Shown one piece after another: positions 31,301 through 37,564 of a stretch of DNA of 64,000 bases. The notes under the pieces were generated by a model that worked only from the letters and a program-made list of their open reading frames with translations, did not search any database and was not told the origin of the DNA. Every line of letters starts with the position of its first letter. The stretch's first letter is position 1. The stretch covers positions 37,361 to 101,360 of IMG/VR virus record IMGVR_UViG_3300045012_000053; one strand, written 5' to 3'. The position numbers and the translations under genes were made by a program. Source of the DNA: a virus.

Positions 31301-33696
31301 CACCAAGCACCACAGGAGTTCATGAAGGGCCTGCCGATGGCGGACTACCAGAAGGAGAACAAGCTGGAGCCGGAGGAGCAGGAGAAAAACCGAATGGACC
31401 TGCTGCAAGAGTTTCATCCGAAGAAGCACGAGCGGCTGATGAAGCTGGCGGCGGGAAAGAAGGAAAACGAGAAGAGCAAGCAAACCTAAGTAAGGAAGAT
31501 GAAGAAGCGTTCCTTACTAGCGAGTATCATACACCTTTAAAGCAGAGATACAATGTCGAAGTCACTGAAGGTGGGGAGACTCGCAACGAGGCGGTTGATG
31601 CGTTTTCTCACAAGCAGGCGATGAAGGCCGTACAAAAAGAGTTTCCTAATGCTCAAGAATGGAGCGTCGGGGAGCGCGCATCGATTCCGAATGAGGGCGG
31701 TTACTCGGTTCCGAACAAGGCTCCTCTGTTCACCCCCGGAAGTAAGGGCGGGAGAATGCCTATTGAAAACACCATGAAGCACGAGCTAGGTCACTACATG
31801 GTGGGGCACAACGAAGGATTTTTATCCGACGGTGTTTTGAGACACACTCATCCCGATATGCCGAAGGGTGTCAATGCTGCTGTATTTTGGGATAACGGAC
31901 AGTTCTATGACGCTGCCACGCGTCGCATCAAAGCAGAGAAGTTGCCCGGCGTGATACGCATGCTAATGGGCGGCGTGGCTGCGGACGAAGCTTTCTCCGA
32001 TCTCCCTCGCGATAAGAGCATTCAGTTCGACCCGAAAGCGGGCGGGGACGGCACGATGGCTCTTCGATTCTTGCGCACAGCGGGATTCGATCACGATACC
32101 GCCATGAGTATGATGCACGCTGCGGTAGATCAAGCAAAAGAACACTTGACAAAACCAGCGGTTTCTGATATCATAAATGAAAATGCAGGGGTGCGCGAGA
32201 ACAATCTCTCGACCCAGTACCACTATAGTCCGGAAAGACTCAAGGCTATGGGAGATGAAGCGTCGAGAAGACTAGGAGAACAAAATGAGCCTAACAACGG
32301 AAGAGCTGGCACAACAGGCGATCAAATCCGCGCAGCAAATGTCGGAGGAAGAGAAGGCGAAGCTGCGGGAACAGTTGGAGAAAGAGTTCAAACCCCGCAA
32401 GTAAGTGATCGCGTATCAACCCGCGTGCCGGAAGGGAAGGCCGCGACGGAGAACCCGCTGGAAGGCGAGCCTCTAGTCGTTGGTAGAGAGGCATTGAAGA
32501 ACACGCCGGAGAAGCTGCAACAGAAGTTCGCGGACACGGTTCGCGATTACCCGGGCGTGAAGATTCCGGCAGGCGTGAAGGACCCGGGCAAGGTCATGGA
32601 CCGCTTCGTGAGTCACGTGAAGGACAACTTGAAGTTCATCTACGATCAGGTTCCCCCGGAGAAGCAGGCCGCGAACGCCAAGTGGTACGAGTCTGCAAAC
32701 AAGCTGTCGAAAGATTTGGCGGACCAGCACGGCATTTCGGAGCCGCAGTCGGCTGCAACCATCGCGACCCAGTCGCCTCAAAAGGACTGGGACATGAACG
32801 TCTCGCTGGCGCGCCGTATCGCTGACATTCACACGAATCACCAAGACACGGTCACGACTCCCGAGATGCTTCAAAAGGGCCGCGACATCGTGAAGAACAC
32901 AGGGGCTAACGAAGACCTAGGGAAGGCGCTCGACAACTTGGAGGGAAAGAAGTTCTCCCAGTTGACCGACCCGTACGACCGCGCTGCTTGGGTACGTCTA
33001 TACGACGAAGCGCACAATGGTCGGGAGTTCCATTCCATCGACCCGGGCACTGGTGAGAACCGTGGGCTGCGCACCAACGCGGACGGGAGTCCGTCCAAGG
33101 TCGCGTGGGGTTCCCTGCCGCAGATCGACAACGCTCTCTCAGTCTTGGACAATGGAAGCAGAGAGAATATTTCGGAACGCTTGGGCGGTATGCACAAGGT
33201 TCGTAACTTCTACAACAACATCATTGACCCGACCAACGATCAGGACGTAACGATTGACACCCACGCGGTCGCTGCGGGGTTGATGCAGCCGCTGGGCGGT
33301 AGCGCGCCGGAAGTGCTGGACAACTTCGGCAAGGCTGGGAAGCACACCGGAACCGGAGTGAAGGGAACGTACCCGCTTTACGCGGACGCGTACCGTCAAG
33401 CTGCCGGGGAGCTGGGCATCAAGCCTCGTGAACTGCAATCGGTTGTGTGGGAGCACGTTCGTGAAATGTTCCCCTCGGAGTGGAAGTCGCCGGAGAACGA
33501 GAAGCTGGTGAAGAACGTTTGGAAGAAGTACTCCGACGGGAAACAGAGCCTCGATAAGACGCGCCAGCAGATTTTGAAAATCTCGGAAGAGGCCCAGAAG
33601 GGCGTGAACGACACTAGGGAAGCAGCCCAAAAGAAAGCGCTTGACAAACAGGCCAAACTAGTGTATGCTGGTAAAGAATCAGGAGGTGCGGAATGA
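28378..33696 (+). CDS. Giant virion protein with two tandem M41-like zinc peptidase domains
   Basis: 1772 residues, placed where podoviruses encode the largest ejection protein. Residues 1-100 are Pro/Gly-rich; about 100-660 helical, with a glycine-rich membrane-like hairpin near 580-602 (VGGLPGAIVGSAAGSVLG). Peptidase-like domain A has HEHGH (813-817), GGPAFDE (871-877) and Asp893 in GARADIARA. Domain B has HELGH (1135-1139), GGVAADE (1198-1204) and Asp1224. These match the FtsH zinc ligands His, His, Asp. A and B are homologous to each other and each ends in YHxSPxRL. Low-complexity linkers follow each domain. The C-terminal about 400 residues form another helical domain (ATIATQSPQKDWDMNVSLA). 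Role inferred: envelope penetration or proteolysis during DNA entry. Confidence 0.8.
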   Translation: MTDANATPDTLDSGPKQINVPPYPGTTRIENGQAFDVAGKVLGGVDDSGKPTGKAAPTPPAQTFDYGFGKQAKPATPAASGFDYGFGKHNDNPTKGTRFEGAEKIGNYFLAKPMEGEENAGVAHSIHGLLSFPNALYHAFSDPATPQEKVEIEQKMNQMRAGQGMPAASTLPAVPGQVIGAVTNTYDKTPKPPTRTQLALHRLIDAPADELDAKANRELETSRELWDKRHEWSGLIPTGTGISIPMNQAMALSGSLSGAADKVLSRIPMLGPLVNGISEKFEKGDISGGMTDLAGLKLMEAVHQEATGEPAVPSKMWHDKGNELGRAAGKLLSKASEVSDKANAAKEDFQRVVPPTKAAPYDANDYEIVRRGAEEQHKADKLSGGQGITDVESARDAVEDSRQAIENKRGGAVKANADRPITTNVFEDVANALFDKDQNVPGWRDRGMKVLEDYDFKDMTNGEADAVRKELVAKNRLKVQKPGDAASLRESDPVYAANEAVINSLRNGIYGSLQEAGVPEAYDWARDEAAHIRVRNAIDRQLYNGEKTLRGSGDASTARKIAAQSARGLSTVTGGGVGAAVGGLPGAIVGSAAGSVLGEGLSRAILPDDLTRNEMMARSFQNETATPGGPTVPESQAPNVPHPEGPAGPDLPPPPQPIAPVMPPPDHALHAALATRVGTTVERSSLNNLMTQFQQYLDSTPTQNLTDADRELLEQVNQSQGARRAKMAEAVQTAVEKNKAAREKWQQEVQKVQEKYAAEQKKSVAEAVTDKEKEQADLLADENIAHSPVMKATEKAMEIKGVEGRTPLQNMEHEHGHILAFAAEKLNPINFISESHPDALEHNAAASVQADVSDAEEGAKGLAQRVVGILGGPAFDEIHHDISINRNPGARADIARAREILRGEGGLKGDDLNKVFDALYDRAKEHVSNPEALALVRANAPLREAGLHENYHMSPGRLAEYVKKLQGVFNGNGETPSTTGVHEGPADGGLPEGEQAGAGGAGEKPNGPAARVSSEEARAADEAGGGKEGKREEQANLSKEDEEAFLTSEYHTPLKQRYNVEVTEGGETRNEAVDAFSHKQAMKAVQKEFPNAQEWSVGERASIPNEGGYSVPNKAPLFTPGSKGGRMPIENTMKHELGHYMVGHNEGFLSDGVLRHTHPDMPKGVNAAVFWDNGQFYDAATRRIKAEKLPGVIRMLMGGVAADEAFSDLPRDKSIQFDPKAGGDGTMALRFLRTAGFDHDTAMSMMHAAVDQAKEHLTKPAVSDIINENAGVRENNLSTQYHYSPERLKAMGDEASRRLGEQNEPNNGRAGTTGDQIRAANVGGREGEAAGTVGERVQTPQVSDRVSTRVPEGKAATENPLEGEPLVVGREALKNTPEKLQQKFADTVRDYPGVKIPAGVKDPGKVMDRFVSHVKDNLKFIYDQVPPEKQAANAKWYESANKLSKDLADQHGISEPQSAATIATQSPQKDWDMNVSLARRIADIHTNHQDTVTTPEMLQKGRDIVKNTGANEDLGKALDNLEGKKFSQLTDPYDRAAWVRLYDEAHNGREFHSIDPGTGENRGLRTNADGSPSKVAWGSLPQIDNALSVLDNGSRENISERLGGMHKVRNFYNNIIDPTNDQDVTIDTHAVAAGLMQPLGGSAPEVLDNFGKAGKHTGTGVKGTYPLYADAYRQAAGELGIKPRELQSVVWEHVREMFPSEWKSPENEKLVKNVWKKYSDGKQSLDKTRQQILKISEEAQKGVNDTREAAQKKALDKQAKLVYAGKESGGAE
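31286..31489 (+). CDS. Nested out-of-frame gene 1 inside the giant virion gene
   Basis: 67 residues in the +1 frame relative to the giant gene. The ATG is preceded by AAGGAG with a 6-base gap. The product is charged and helical (QEKNRMDLLQEFHPKKHERL), with protein-like composition. In the giant frame the same bases encode a low-complexity Gly/Glu/Ala/Pro linker just after peptidase-like domain A. The contrast suggests the nested frame is the older, selected one. Expression is not proven; alternatively a +1 frameshift could attach this tail to a shortened giant protein. Confidence 0.55.
   Translation: METVKHQAPQEFMKGLPMADYQKENKLEPEEQEKNRMDLLQEFHPKKHERLMKLAAGKKENEKSKQT
32146..32174 (+). promoter_or_regulatory. 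Internal promoter within the giant gene
   Basis: TTGACA (32146-32151), 17-bp spacer ending in TGA, TATCAT (32169-32174), preceded by C. It fits the promoter family of this genome and lies 110 bases upstream of nested gene 2, so it could drive that gene and the small genes after 33.7 kb independently of the virion operon. Confidence 0.6.
32285..32404 (+). CDS. Nested out-of-frame gene 2 inside the giant virion gene
   Basis: 39 residues in the +1 frame, same as nested gene 1. TAGGAG precedes the ATG by 6 bases. The product is an amphipathic charged helix (QQMSEEEKAKLREQLEKEFK) ending in PRK and a TAA. The main frame here encodes a low-complexity Gly/Ala/Arg linker just after peptidase-like domain B. 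An internal promoter lies upstream. It repeats the arrangement of nested gene 1 after domain A. Too short for firm proof, but start signal and composition support it. Confidence 0.5.
   Translation: MSLTTEELAQQAIKSAQQMSEEEKAKLREQLEKEFKPRK
33641..33669 (+). promoter_or_regulatory. Promoter at the end of the giant gene
   Basis: TTGACA (33641-33646), 17-bp spacer, TATGCT (33664-33669), preceded by C. Transcription would start near 33677, just ahead of the AGGAGG ribosome-binding site of the gene at 33693. This sets the four small genes and glycosyltransferase apart from the virion operon. The TG lies directly against the -10 rather than one base away. Confidence 0.65.
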
Positions 33697-33872
33697 GCGA
33701 TATCGTCTTAAACAAGATGAAGGAGATGGGGGTTGAACCGACCCGCAAGAACTATCTCGACTTCGCTTATCTCGGCACACCGCCTGAGAAACTATCAGCG
33801 GAAGAGGAAGCGATGCTTCCGAAAGGGCTGCGAGATGACGACACAGGAAGTTCAGAAGGCGCTGGCGCGTAA
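33693..33872 (+). CDS. Small conserved-looking phage protein
   Basis: 59 residues from the ATG overlapping the giant gene's stop (ATGA), with AGGAGG upstream. The sequence (KMKEMGVEPTRKNYLDFAYL, then PPEKLSAEEEAMLP) is like small proteins that sit at the end of virion operons in other phages. It is helical, acidic at the end and has no membrane segment. The function is unknown. Confidence 0.65.
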   Translation: MSDIVLNKMKEMGVEPTRKNYLDFAYLGTPPEKLSAEEEAMLPKGLRDDDTGSSEGAGA

Positions 33873-33978
33873 GCACGCGGCTGTCCCTCCGTTTCGGCGG
33901 GTACCGTGTAAACAACTCCCGGGGATGATCGCAATCCCGGTGGAAGAAAAAGAGGAAACCAAAAATGAGATCAGTTAA
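33835..33978 (+). CDS. Small hypothetical protein overlapping the previous gene
   Basis: 47 residues; the ATG at 33835 lies inside the preceding gene (38-base overlap), the stop inside the following one. An AAAGGG-like site is 7-12 bases upstream. The middle (PPFRRVPCKQLPGMIAIPVEE) looks like a real small fold. A longer version starting at 33733 would overlap the previous gene almost completely and is less likely. Family unknown. Confidence 0.5.
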   Translation: MTTQEVQKALARKHAAVPPFRRVPCKQLPGMIAIPVEEKEETKNEIS

Positions 33979-34228
33979 CGGCGGCGGCGATCAGTTGGCA
34001 CGCGGCGCGGTACGAATGACTTACGGCGCGGCCAGCAAGACGACGTCTGACGAAAAGTGGAACAGTATCTTTGACAGTTACGACCCGGAGGCATACAAGA
34101 ATGCTCCCAACCCAGCACAAGTCCGTCATAGCAATCCCGGCGGCGAAGAGACCGGAGTTGTTAGCACTGACGTTGGAGAAGCTGTCAGCAGCGCTCCCGC
34201 ACCAGTCGACACCGACCTCGTCTCCTGA
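33965..34228 (+). CDS. Hypothetical protein with a 128-base overlap into the glycosyltransferase
   Basis: 87 residues, ATG preceded by GAGGAAA. The first half (MTYGAASKTTSDEKWNSIFD, then YDPEAYKN) looks genuine; the second half, which overlaps the next gene in another frame, is low-complexity Gly/Val/Ser/Pro. This suggests the C-terminal half arose by extension into the glycosyltransferase gene. Family unknown. Confidence 0.55.
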   Translation: MRSVNGGGDQLARGAVRMTYGAASKTTSDEKWNSIFDSYDPEAYKNAPNPAQVRHSNPGGEETGVVSTDVGEAVSSAPAPVDTDLVS

Positions 34229-34907
34229 CGTCCACATTTACGCAGACTCGATAGATGAAACACGCCTCCGAGAGATAGAGATCGTCCGCGATCTTTACCT
34301 TCCGGAGGCTTTTTTGTTTCGCGCGGGAAAGCACGTCTCTGCGCCTTCCGGCTGCTGGAACATCTTAAACGCCATAAAAAACGCGTCCCGGTGGGCTGAG
34401 AGCGTTTATTTGGTGGAAGAAGATGTCCTAGTATACCCCTATTTCTTCCAGTGGCACCAGTCTCAGACCTCCCCGGCCTCCTGCGGCAGACGCCACCCGG
34501 ACAAGCGGTGGAAGTACCGACACCTGTATACCAACCCCGGCTCCTGTTTGCGTCGCCCACTTCTAGACGCTCTAGTCCCCCACATCAACGATGAATACTT
34601 TTCCGACACGCGCGGCTACTTAGATCGCACGTTCGGCCCTTGGCACGAGATCACGCACTTGGATGACGGCCTGATTCGGAACGTGATGAGAGCGAACGGA
34701 TGGGAGGCGGCGTATGGGAAGCCTGTGTGTGCGCATATCGGCTTTCGTGGATACGCGCAGCTGGACCTGTTTCAAAACAACGAGCTGGATTTGGAAAAGA
34801 GAATCGAGAGAGCTAGGGAGATTATGGCTACGACGACGGCGGACAATCCGTGGTCGGCGGATTTTGAACCGTACGCTCCTAGAGAAGATGCTTCGCGAGG
34901 AAGCTGA
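34101..34907 (+). CDS. Glycosyltransferase-like protein, GT-A fold
   Basis: 268 residues from the ATG with GGAGG (34087-34091) upstream. An N-terminal KSVIAIPAAKRPELLALTLE strand-helix, VHIYADS, an EED acidic motif in YLVEEDVLVYPYF (about residue 112) and a C-terminal LDDGLIRNVMRANGW fit GT-A enzymes of the GlcNAc-transferase-I-like kind, where an EED/DXD motif binds the metal-nucleotide sugar. It is separate from the large glycan cluster. Acceptor unknown; a virion or envelope glycan is a reasonable guess. Confidence 0.7.
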   Translation: MLPTQHKSVIAIPAAKRPELLALTLEKLSAALPHQSTPTSSPDVHIYADSIDETRLREIEIVRDLYLPEAFLFRAGKHVSAPSGCWNILNAIKNASRWAESVYLVEEDVLVYPYFFQWHQSQTSPASCGRRHPDKRWKYRHLYTNPGSCLRRPLLDALVPHINDEYFSDTRGYLDRTFGPWHEITHLDDGLIRNVMRANGWEAAYGKPVCAHIGFRGYAQLDLFQNNELDLEKRIERAREIMATTTADNPWSADFEPYAPREDASRGS

Positions 34908-35001
34908 CCCACTTGACCGCTAAAACTGCGGCGGCGAGTAGAACCATTAGCGCTACGATGGCAAATCCGATGATCGATGCAGCCAATTCCAAGAATTCCA
35001 T
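34879..35001 (-). CDS. 40-residue single-pass membrane protein
   Basis: The ATG at 35001 is preceded by TAGGAGGATTT. The product has an acidic N-terminus (MEFLELAAS) and a long hydrophobic helix (IIGFAIVALMVLLAAAVLAV), then a cationic tail (KWVSFLAKHLL). It overlaps the convergent glycosyltransferase gene by 29 bases. Such tiny membrane proteins in phages include holins and inhibitors of host membrane functions; no specific role can be assigned. Confidence 0.6.
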   Translation of the reverse strand: MEFLELAASIIGFAIVALMVLLAAAVLAVKWVSFLAKHLL

Positions 35002-35016
35002 AAATCCTCCTAAACT

Positions 35017-35205
35017 CTAGTGAACGATGTTGTGAATGTAAATTACTGTGTTCGGTCGAACGTCAAGCTTCGGCCCACAGAAGCATTTCTCGCTCAAGAT
35101 GTGGCCCGGCATCGCGTACCGCTCAATCACGGGCACGATGTGCGGGTGCTCCTTCTTATCCCGGTAAGTGCCCCACATAATCATCGGGATGTCTTTACCC
35201 GGCAT
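35017..35205 (-). CDS. Small hypothetical protein
   Basis: 62 residues from the ATG overlapping the previous stop (TGATG). The sequence is strand-rich with a conserved-looking ERYAMPGHILSEKCFCGP core containing two Cys and several His, possibly a metal site. No family name is available. It is the downstream partner of the peptidyl-tRNA hydrolase-like gene in one operon. Confidence 0.6.
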   Translation of the reverse strand: MPGKDIPMIMWGTYRDKKEHPHIVPVIERYAMPGHILSEKCFCGPKLDVRPNTVIYIHNIVH

Positions 35206-35609
35206 CAACTACCCCACAGCGGCAGATAGTCGAGGATGTCCACAATCTGTTTCGGTTCCGCCAGCACAGCCATCGCCGTGATCGGATTGAATTTGCCATA
35301 CGCGGCTTCGTTCTCGTCGGAGAAGAGAACCGGGTAGAGTCTCTTCTTCACCAAGGTGGCGAAGTTGTGCATCAGCTCCCTCGAATCGCGCGCTTGTAAG
35401 ATGATCGTGGTGATCGGCTGGAACTCGTGGCAGTGCTTCTCCGGTGGGTTCTCGTGGCGAAGCATGCTCACCGCGTGGCACGCTTGCGCGATCTGCCGTC
35501 CCATAGGTTGCAGCACGTGCATCACCTTCCCGCTGTATCCCACGCCAGCAGGAGCTGGGACTTGAACGGTCGCCGGGATGACTACGTAGATGCGCTTCTC
35601 TTCCTTCAT
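35205..35609 (-). CDS. Peptidyl-tRNA hydrolase 2 (Pth2)-like protein
   Basis: 134 residues. The layout matches the PTH2 family: a first strand (KVMHVLQPMG), the helix RQIAQACHAVSML (PTH2: GKIAAQxxHA), a TTIILQARDS strand, a helix ELMHNFATLVKKRL, a loop YPVLFSDENEAAYGKF in place of the DAGxTQI motif, and a last strand (TAMAVLAEPK). Pth2 frees tRNA from peptidyl-tRNA in archaea and eukaryotes and is rare in bacteria. Two of the motif positions differ, so the enzyme may be altered or the fold reused. GAGG-like site upstream. Confidence 0.7.
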   Translation of the reverse strand: MKEEKRIYVVIPATVQVPAPAGVGYSGKVMHVLQPMGRQIAQACHAVSMLRHENPPEKHCHEFQPITTIILQARDSRELMHNFATLVKKRLYPVLFSDENEAAYGKFNPITAMAVLAEPKQIVDILDYLPLWGS

Positions 35610-35992
35610 GCTGTTTCCTCCGTATCCGGTCTCCTATAACCCATTTGGTCCGCGATCTCTCTGCACTTCACAGCTACATCCTTGAACGCTTCGTCCGGTT
35701 CGTAAATCCCGGTCCAGAACGCGCGCACCCACTGGCGTCTCTCCGAATCAACAACCATGAACATGCCGTTGCCCGGCCCGCAACTGATTGATGAGATAAA
35801 AATTTCATCTTCCGCGCGGTCCATCATGTTGCCGACGATCTCAATTGCTGCGTCCGATGTCTCTTCCGTGTCCCATTTGTGAAGCAATTCCCATTGCCCG
35901 TTCTTGTAGTCGTGGAGCATTCCACCCCATTCCTCCGAGTGCATCACTAGAACCTTCGCGCCCCAATGACGAAGCCAGCGAGGAAGAATCAC
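35606..35992 (-). CDS. Hypothetical protein
   Basis: 128 residues from a GTG overlapping the recombinase stop. The sequence is alpha/beta with an IFISSISCGPGNGMFMVVDS strand-turn-strand core and aromatic-rich helices; a later ATG (MHSEEWGG) is an alternative start. No membrane segment or known motif. It overlaps the Pth2-like gene by four bases (ATGA). Confidence 0.55.
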   Translation of the reverse strand: MILPRWLRHWGAKVLVMHSEEWGGMLHDYKNGQWELLHKWDTEETSDAAIEIVGNMMDRAEDEIFISSISCGPGNGMFMVVDSERRQWVRAFWTGIYEPDEAFKDVAVKCREIADQMGYRRPDTEETA

Positions 35993-36870
35993 AGTTGAAA
36001 CCCCAGTCCGGCCTTTTCAGACCATGACTTCCTTTCATCGATTTGACTTCCGATCTTGGTGTAGCGCTCCGTAACGTCACCCGCTGCGTGGCCTACCCAA
36101 AACTTGATGAGCGTCGCGGGTACGTTGTTCGCTTGGAGAAGAGTGATGCGAAAGCGGCGCAAGCTGTGAAACCCGGGGATGTGGAGAGCGGCCAGCTGAC
36201 GGCGGTATGTCTCATCGGAAGATGGGAACAGCGGCGTTCCCGATTCGCGGTTCCCAAATTGAGAACGGAGGAGCTGGTTCAGCTGAGGGTCCAAGTCGAC
36301 CGTGCGGGTGCCCGCCTTTGTCTTCGTGTGCGGCTGGGTCTCCCCGTCAACCCGGGTAGAATGGACGCGGAGCGTACCCGCCTCCCCGTCCCAGTCCCCC
36401 ACAGTCAAGGACAGTGCTTCTCCTATTCTAAGGCCCGTCCCGGCCAGTAGGGCTACCAAGACCCTAGTTTCGCTAGAAGTCGTCCCCACGGCCCCCTGTA
36501 TTGCAGGAAGGGGGCATATAGGAGCCTTTTGAGACATCGGGTCGACCCGGGGGGAGTCGATAAACCGGGCGTTCCACGTGCGGGGGTAGAGCTGGTTGCC
36601 CTCTTCGTCCACCGCCGACTTCACGATCTGTTTCACCAAGCTGACCGCCAAGGTAATGGTGGAAGGACTCAGTCCGGCCTCGGTGAGACGGCCTACGAGC
36701 ATCTTGGCGGTCTTGTTGCCGACGTCCGCCATTTCCACCCCGCCGATCAAGGGTAAGATGCGAGCGTCTAGAAGGGAACGGTAAACGTGCAGAGTGTTCG
36801 GTCTGATTGGGTCAGACTTCCGGCTGGTTATCTCCGATATGAACGCTTCTGCTTGTTGTTTAAAGTTCAT
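35989..36870 (-). CDS. Tyrosine recombinase (integrase type)
   Basis: 293 residues from the ATG at 36870 with GGAG six bases upstream; a longer frame upstream lies in the promoter. Residues about 1-90 form a SAM-like core-binding domain; the catalytic domain has Arg in GTGLRIGEAL (about 147), Lys in TKTKAGTRTVDL, His-x-x-Arg in GFHSLRRFRI (about 233), a WVGH segment and Tyr in TERYTKIG (about 268). All five active-site positions are present. It could integrate the phage or resolve multimers. It has its own promoter and follows a terminator. No attachment site is recognisable. Confidence 0.92.
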   Translation of the reverse strand: MNFKQQAEAFISEITSRKSDPIRPNTLHVYRSLLDARILPLIGGVEMADVGNKTAKMLVGRLTEAGLSPSTITLAVSLVKQIVKSAVDEEGNQLYPRTWNARFIDSPRVDPMSQKAPICPLPAIQGAVGTTSSETRVLVALLAGTGLRIGEALSLTVGDWDGEAGTLRVHSTRVDGETQPHTKTKAGTRTVDLDPQLNQLLRSQFGNRESGTPLFPSSDETYRRQLAALHIPGFHSLRRFRITLLQANNVPATLIKFWVGHAAGDVTERYTKIGSQIDERKSWSEKAGLGFQL

Positions 36871-36886
36871 CGCATTCTCCACAGAC

Positions 36887-36915
36887 AGACTACCACAAGA
36901 CGAGAACTTTGTCAA
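36887..36915 (-). promoter_or_regulatory. Recombinase promoter
   Basis: Reading on the - strand: TTGACA (36915-36910), 17-bp spacer ending in TGG, TAGTCT (36892-36887). The start point would be near 36880, giving a leader of only about 10 bases that begins at the ribosome-binding site. Confidence 0.75.
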
Positions 36916-36922
36916 GAACTAT

Positions 36923-36948
36923 TTTAAATGAGTTTAAAAGAGTTTAAA
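36923..36948 (-). repeat. Three TTTAAA repeats at exact 10-bp spacing upstream of the recombinase promoter
   Basis: TTTAAA occurs at 36923-36928, 36933-36938 and 36943-36948, the latter two within GAGTTTAAA units on the + strand. They lie just upstream of the -35 element, on one face of the helix. They could act as an UP element, a regulator operator or recombinase arm sites; the sequence alone cannot decide. Confidence 0.6.
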
Positions 36949-37564
36949 GAAAATCGCCCGATCTGGGACTAGACCGGGCGCCCAATGACCGCTCGAATCC
37001 TTCTACACGTCCTTGCTGGCGCTGCCACTCTGGGCCAACGGCTTTATCACGAAGCCTCTTAGCTTCGCTTAACTGCTGCTCAATGCCCGCTTCCCCCTGC
37101 TTGCCCTCGACGGGCGGCTCCACGCTTTCGATGTACTCGTAGCGGCACATGCAACCACCTGCTTCGGTTATGACGCCGCAATAGCTAGTAGTCTGGTGCT
37201 CATGGTGACATTCAGCACAACGCCAGATGCGTCTGACGGGCGGCTCGGCTATTTTCGCGTTTAGAATCCTGTGCAACTCGCAAGAACATCCATCCTCATC
37301 CTCTCCGCGCAAATGCTCTTCGCAGAATCGTACAGCCTTTTTCCATTCAGATGACTCATCGGACCAGACTGTATGCTCTGGCGCGGGCGGCTCTCCTGCT
37401 GCTGGGACGGCGAGCAGGGCTTCGAGTTCGTCGGCGCAATAACGCAACGCATCCACGGTCTGACCATTGACTGTTGGACCTGCCAAGCTCCAACGCACAG
37501 CTTTATCACGCCACATTGCCACCAGGCCCCGCAGCGCCTCAAAGGGCTTCTGTTCGCTCATCAT
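36944..37564 (-). CDS. Hypothetical protein with zinc-ribbon cysteines
   Basis: 206 residues; the start ATG overlaps the previous stop (ATGA). N-terminal helical region (ALRYCADELEALLAV), Pro-rich linker, a Cys-rich centre (EEHLRGEDEDGCSCELH, WRCAECHHEH, GGCMCRYEY) that can bind one or two zinc ions, and a charged helical tail. This style of protein is common in early regions of phages from complex samples. Function unknown. The last codons form one arm of a terminator. Confidence 0.55.
   Translation of the reverse strand: MMSEQKPFEALRGLVAMWRDKAVRWSLAGPTVNGQTVDALRYCADELEALLAVPAAGEPPAPEHTVWSDESSEWKKAVRFCEEHLRGEDEDGCSCELHRILNAKIAEPPVRRIWRCAECHHEHQTTSYCGVITEAGGCMCRYEYIESVEPPVEGKQGEAGIEQQLSEAKRLRDKAVGPEWQRQQGRVEGFERSLGARSSPRSGDFL
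36946..36980 (-). terminator. Terminator between the zinc-ribbon gene and the recombinase promoter
   Basis: On the - strand a 10-bp stem (36980-36971 with 36964-36955, one G-U pair) and a 6-base loop are followed by ATTTTCTTT. It overlaps the last codons of the upstream gene and isolates the recombinase transcription unit. Confidence 0.8.

Noticed and set aside
28378-33696. Giant gene as an assembly or frameshift artefact
   Set aside because: The frame is open for 5.3 kb, both ends make operon-typical overlaps, and domains A and B plus the C-terminal domain are all in the same frame; nothing demands a sequencing error.
36870-36944. attP site next to the recombinase
   Set aside because: TTTAAA repeats might be arm sites, but no core with inverted flanks or tRNA-like 3' sequence can be identified.
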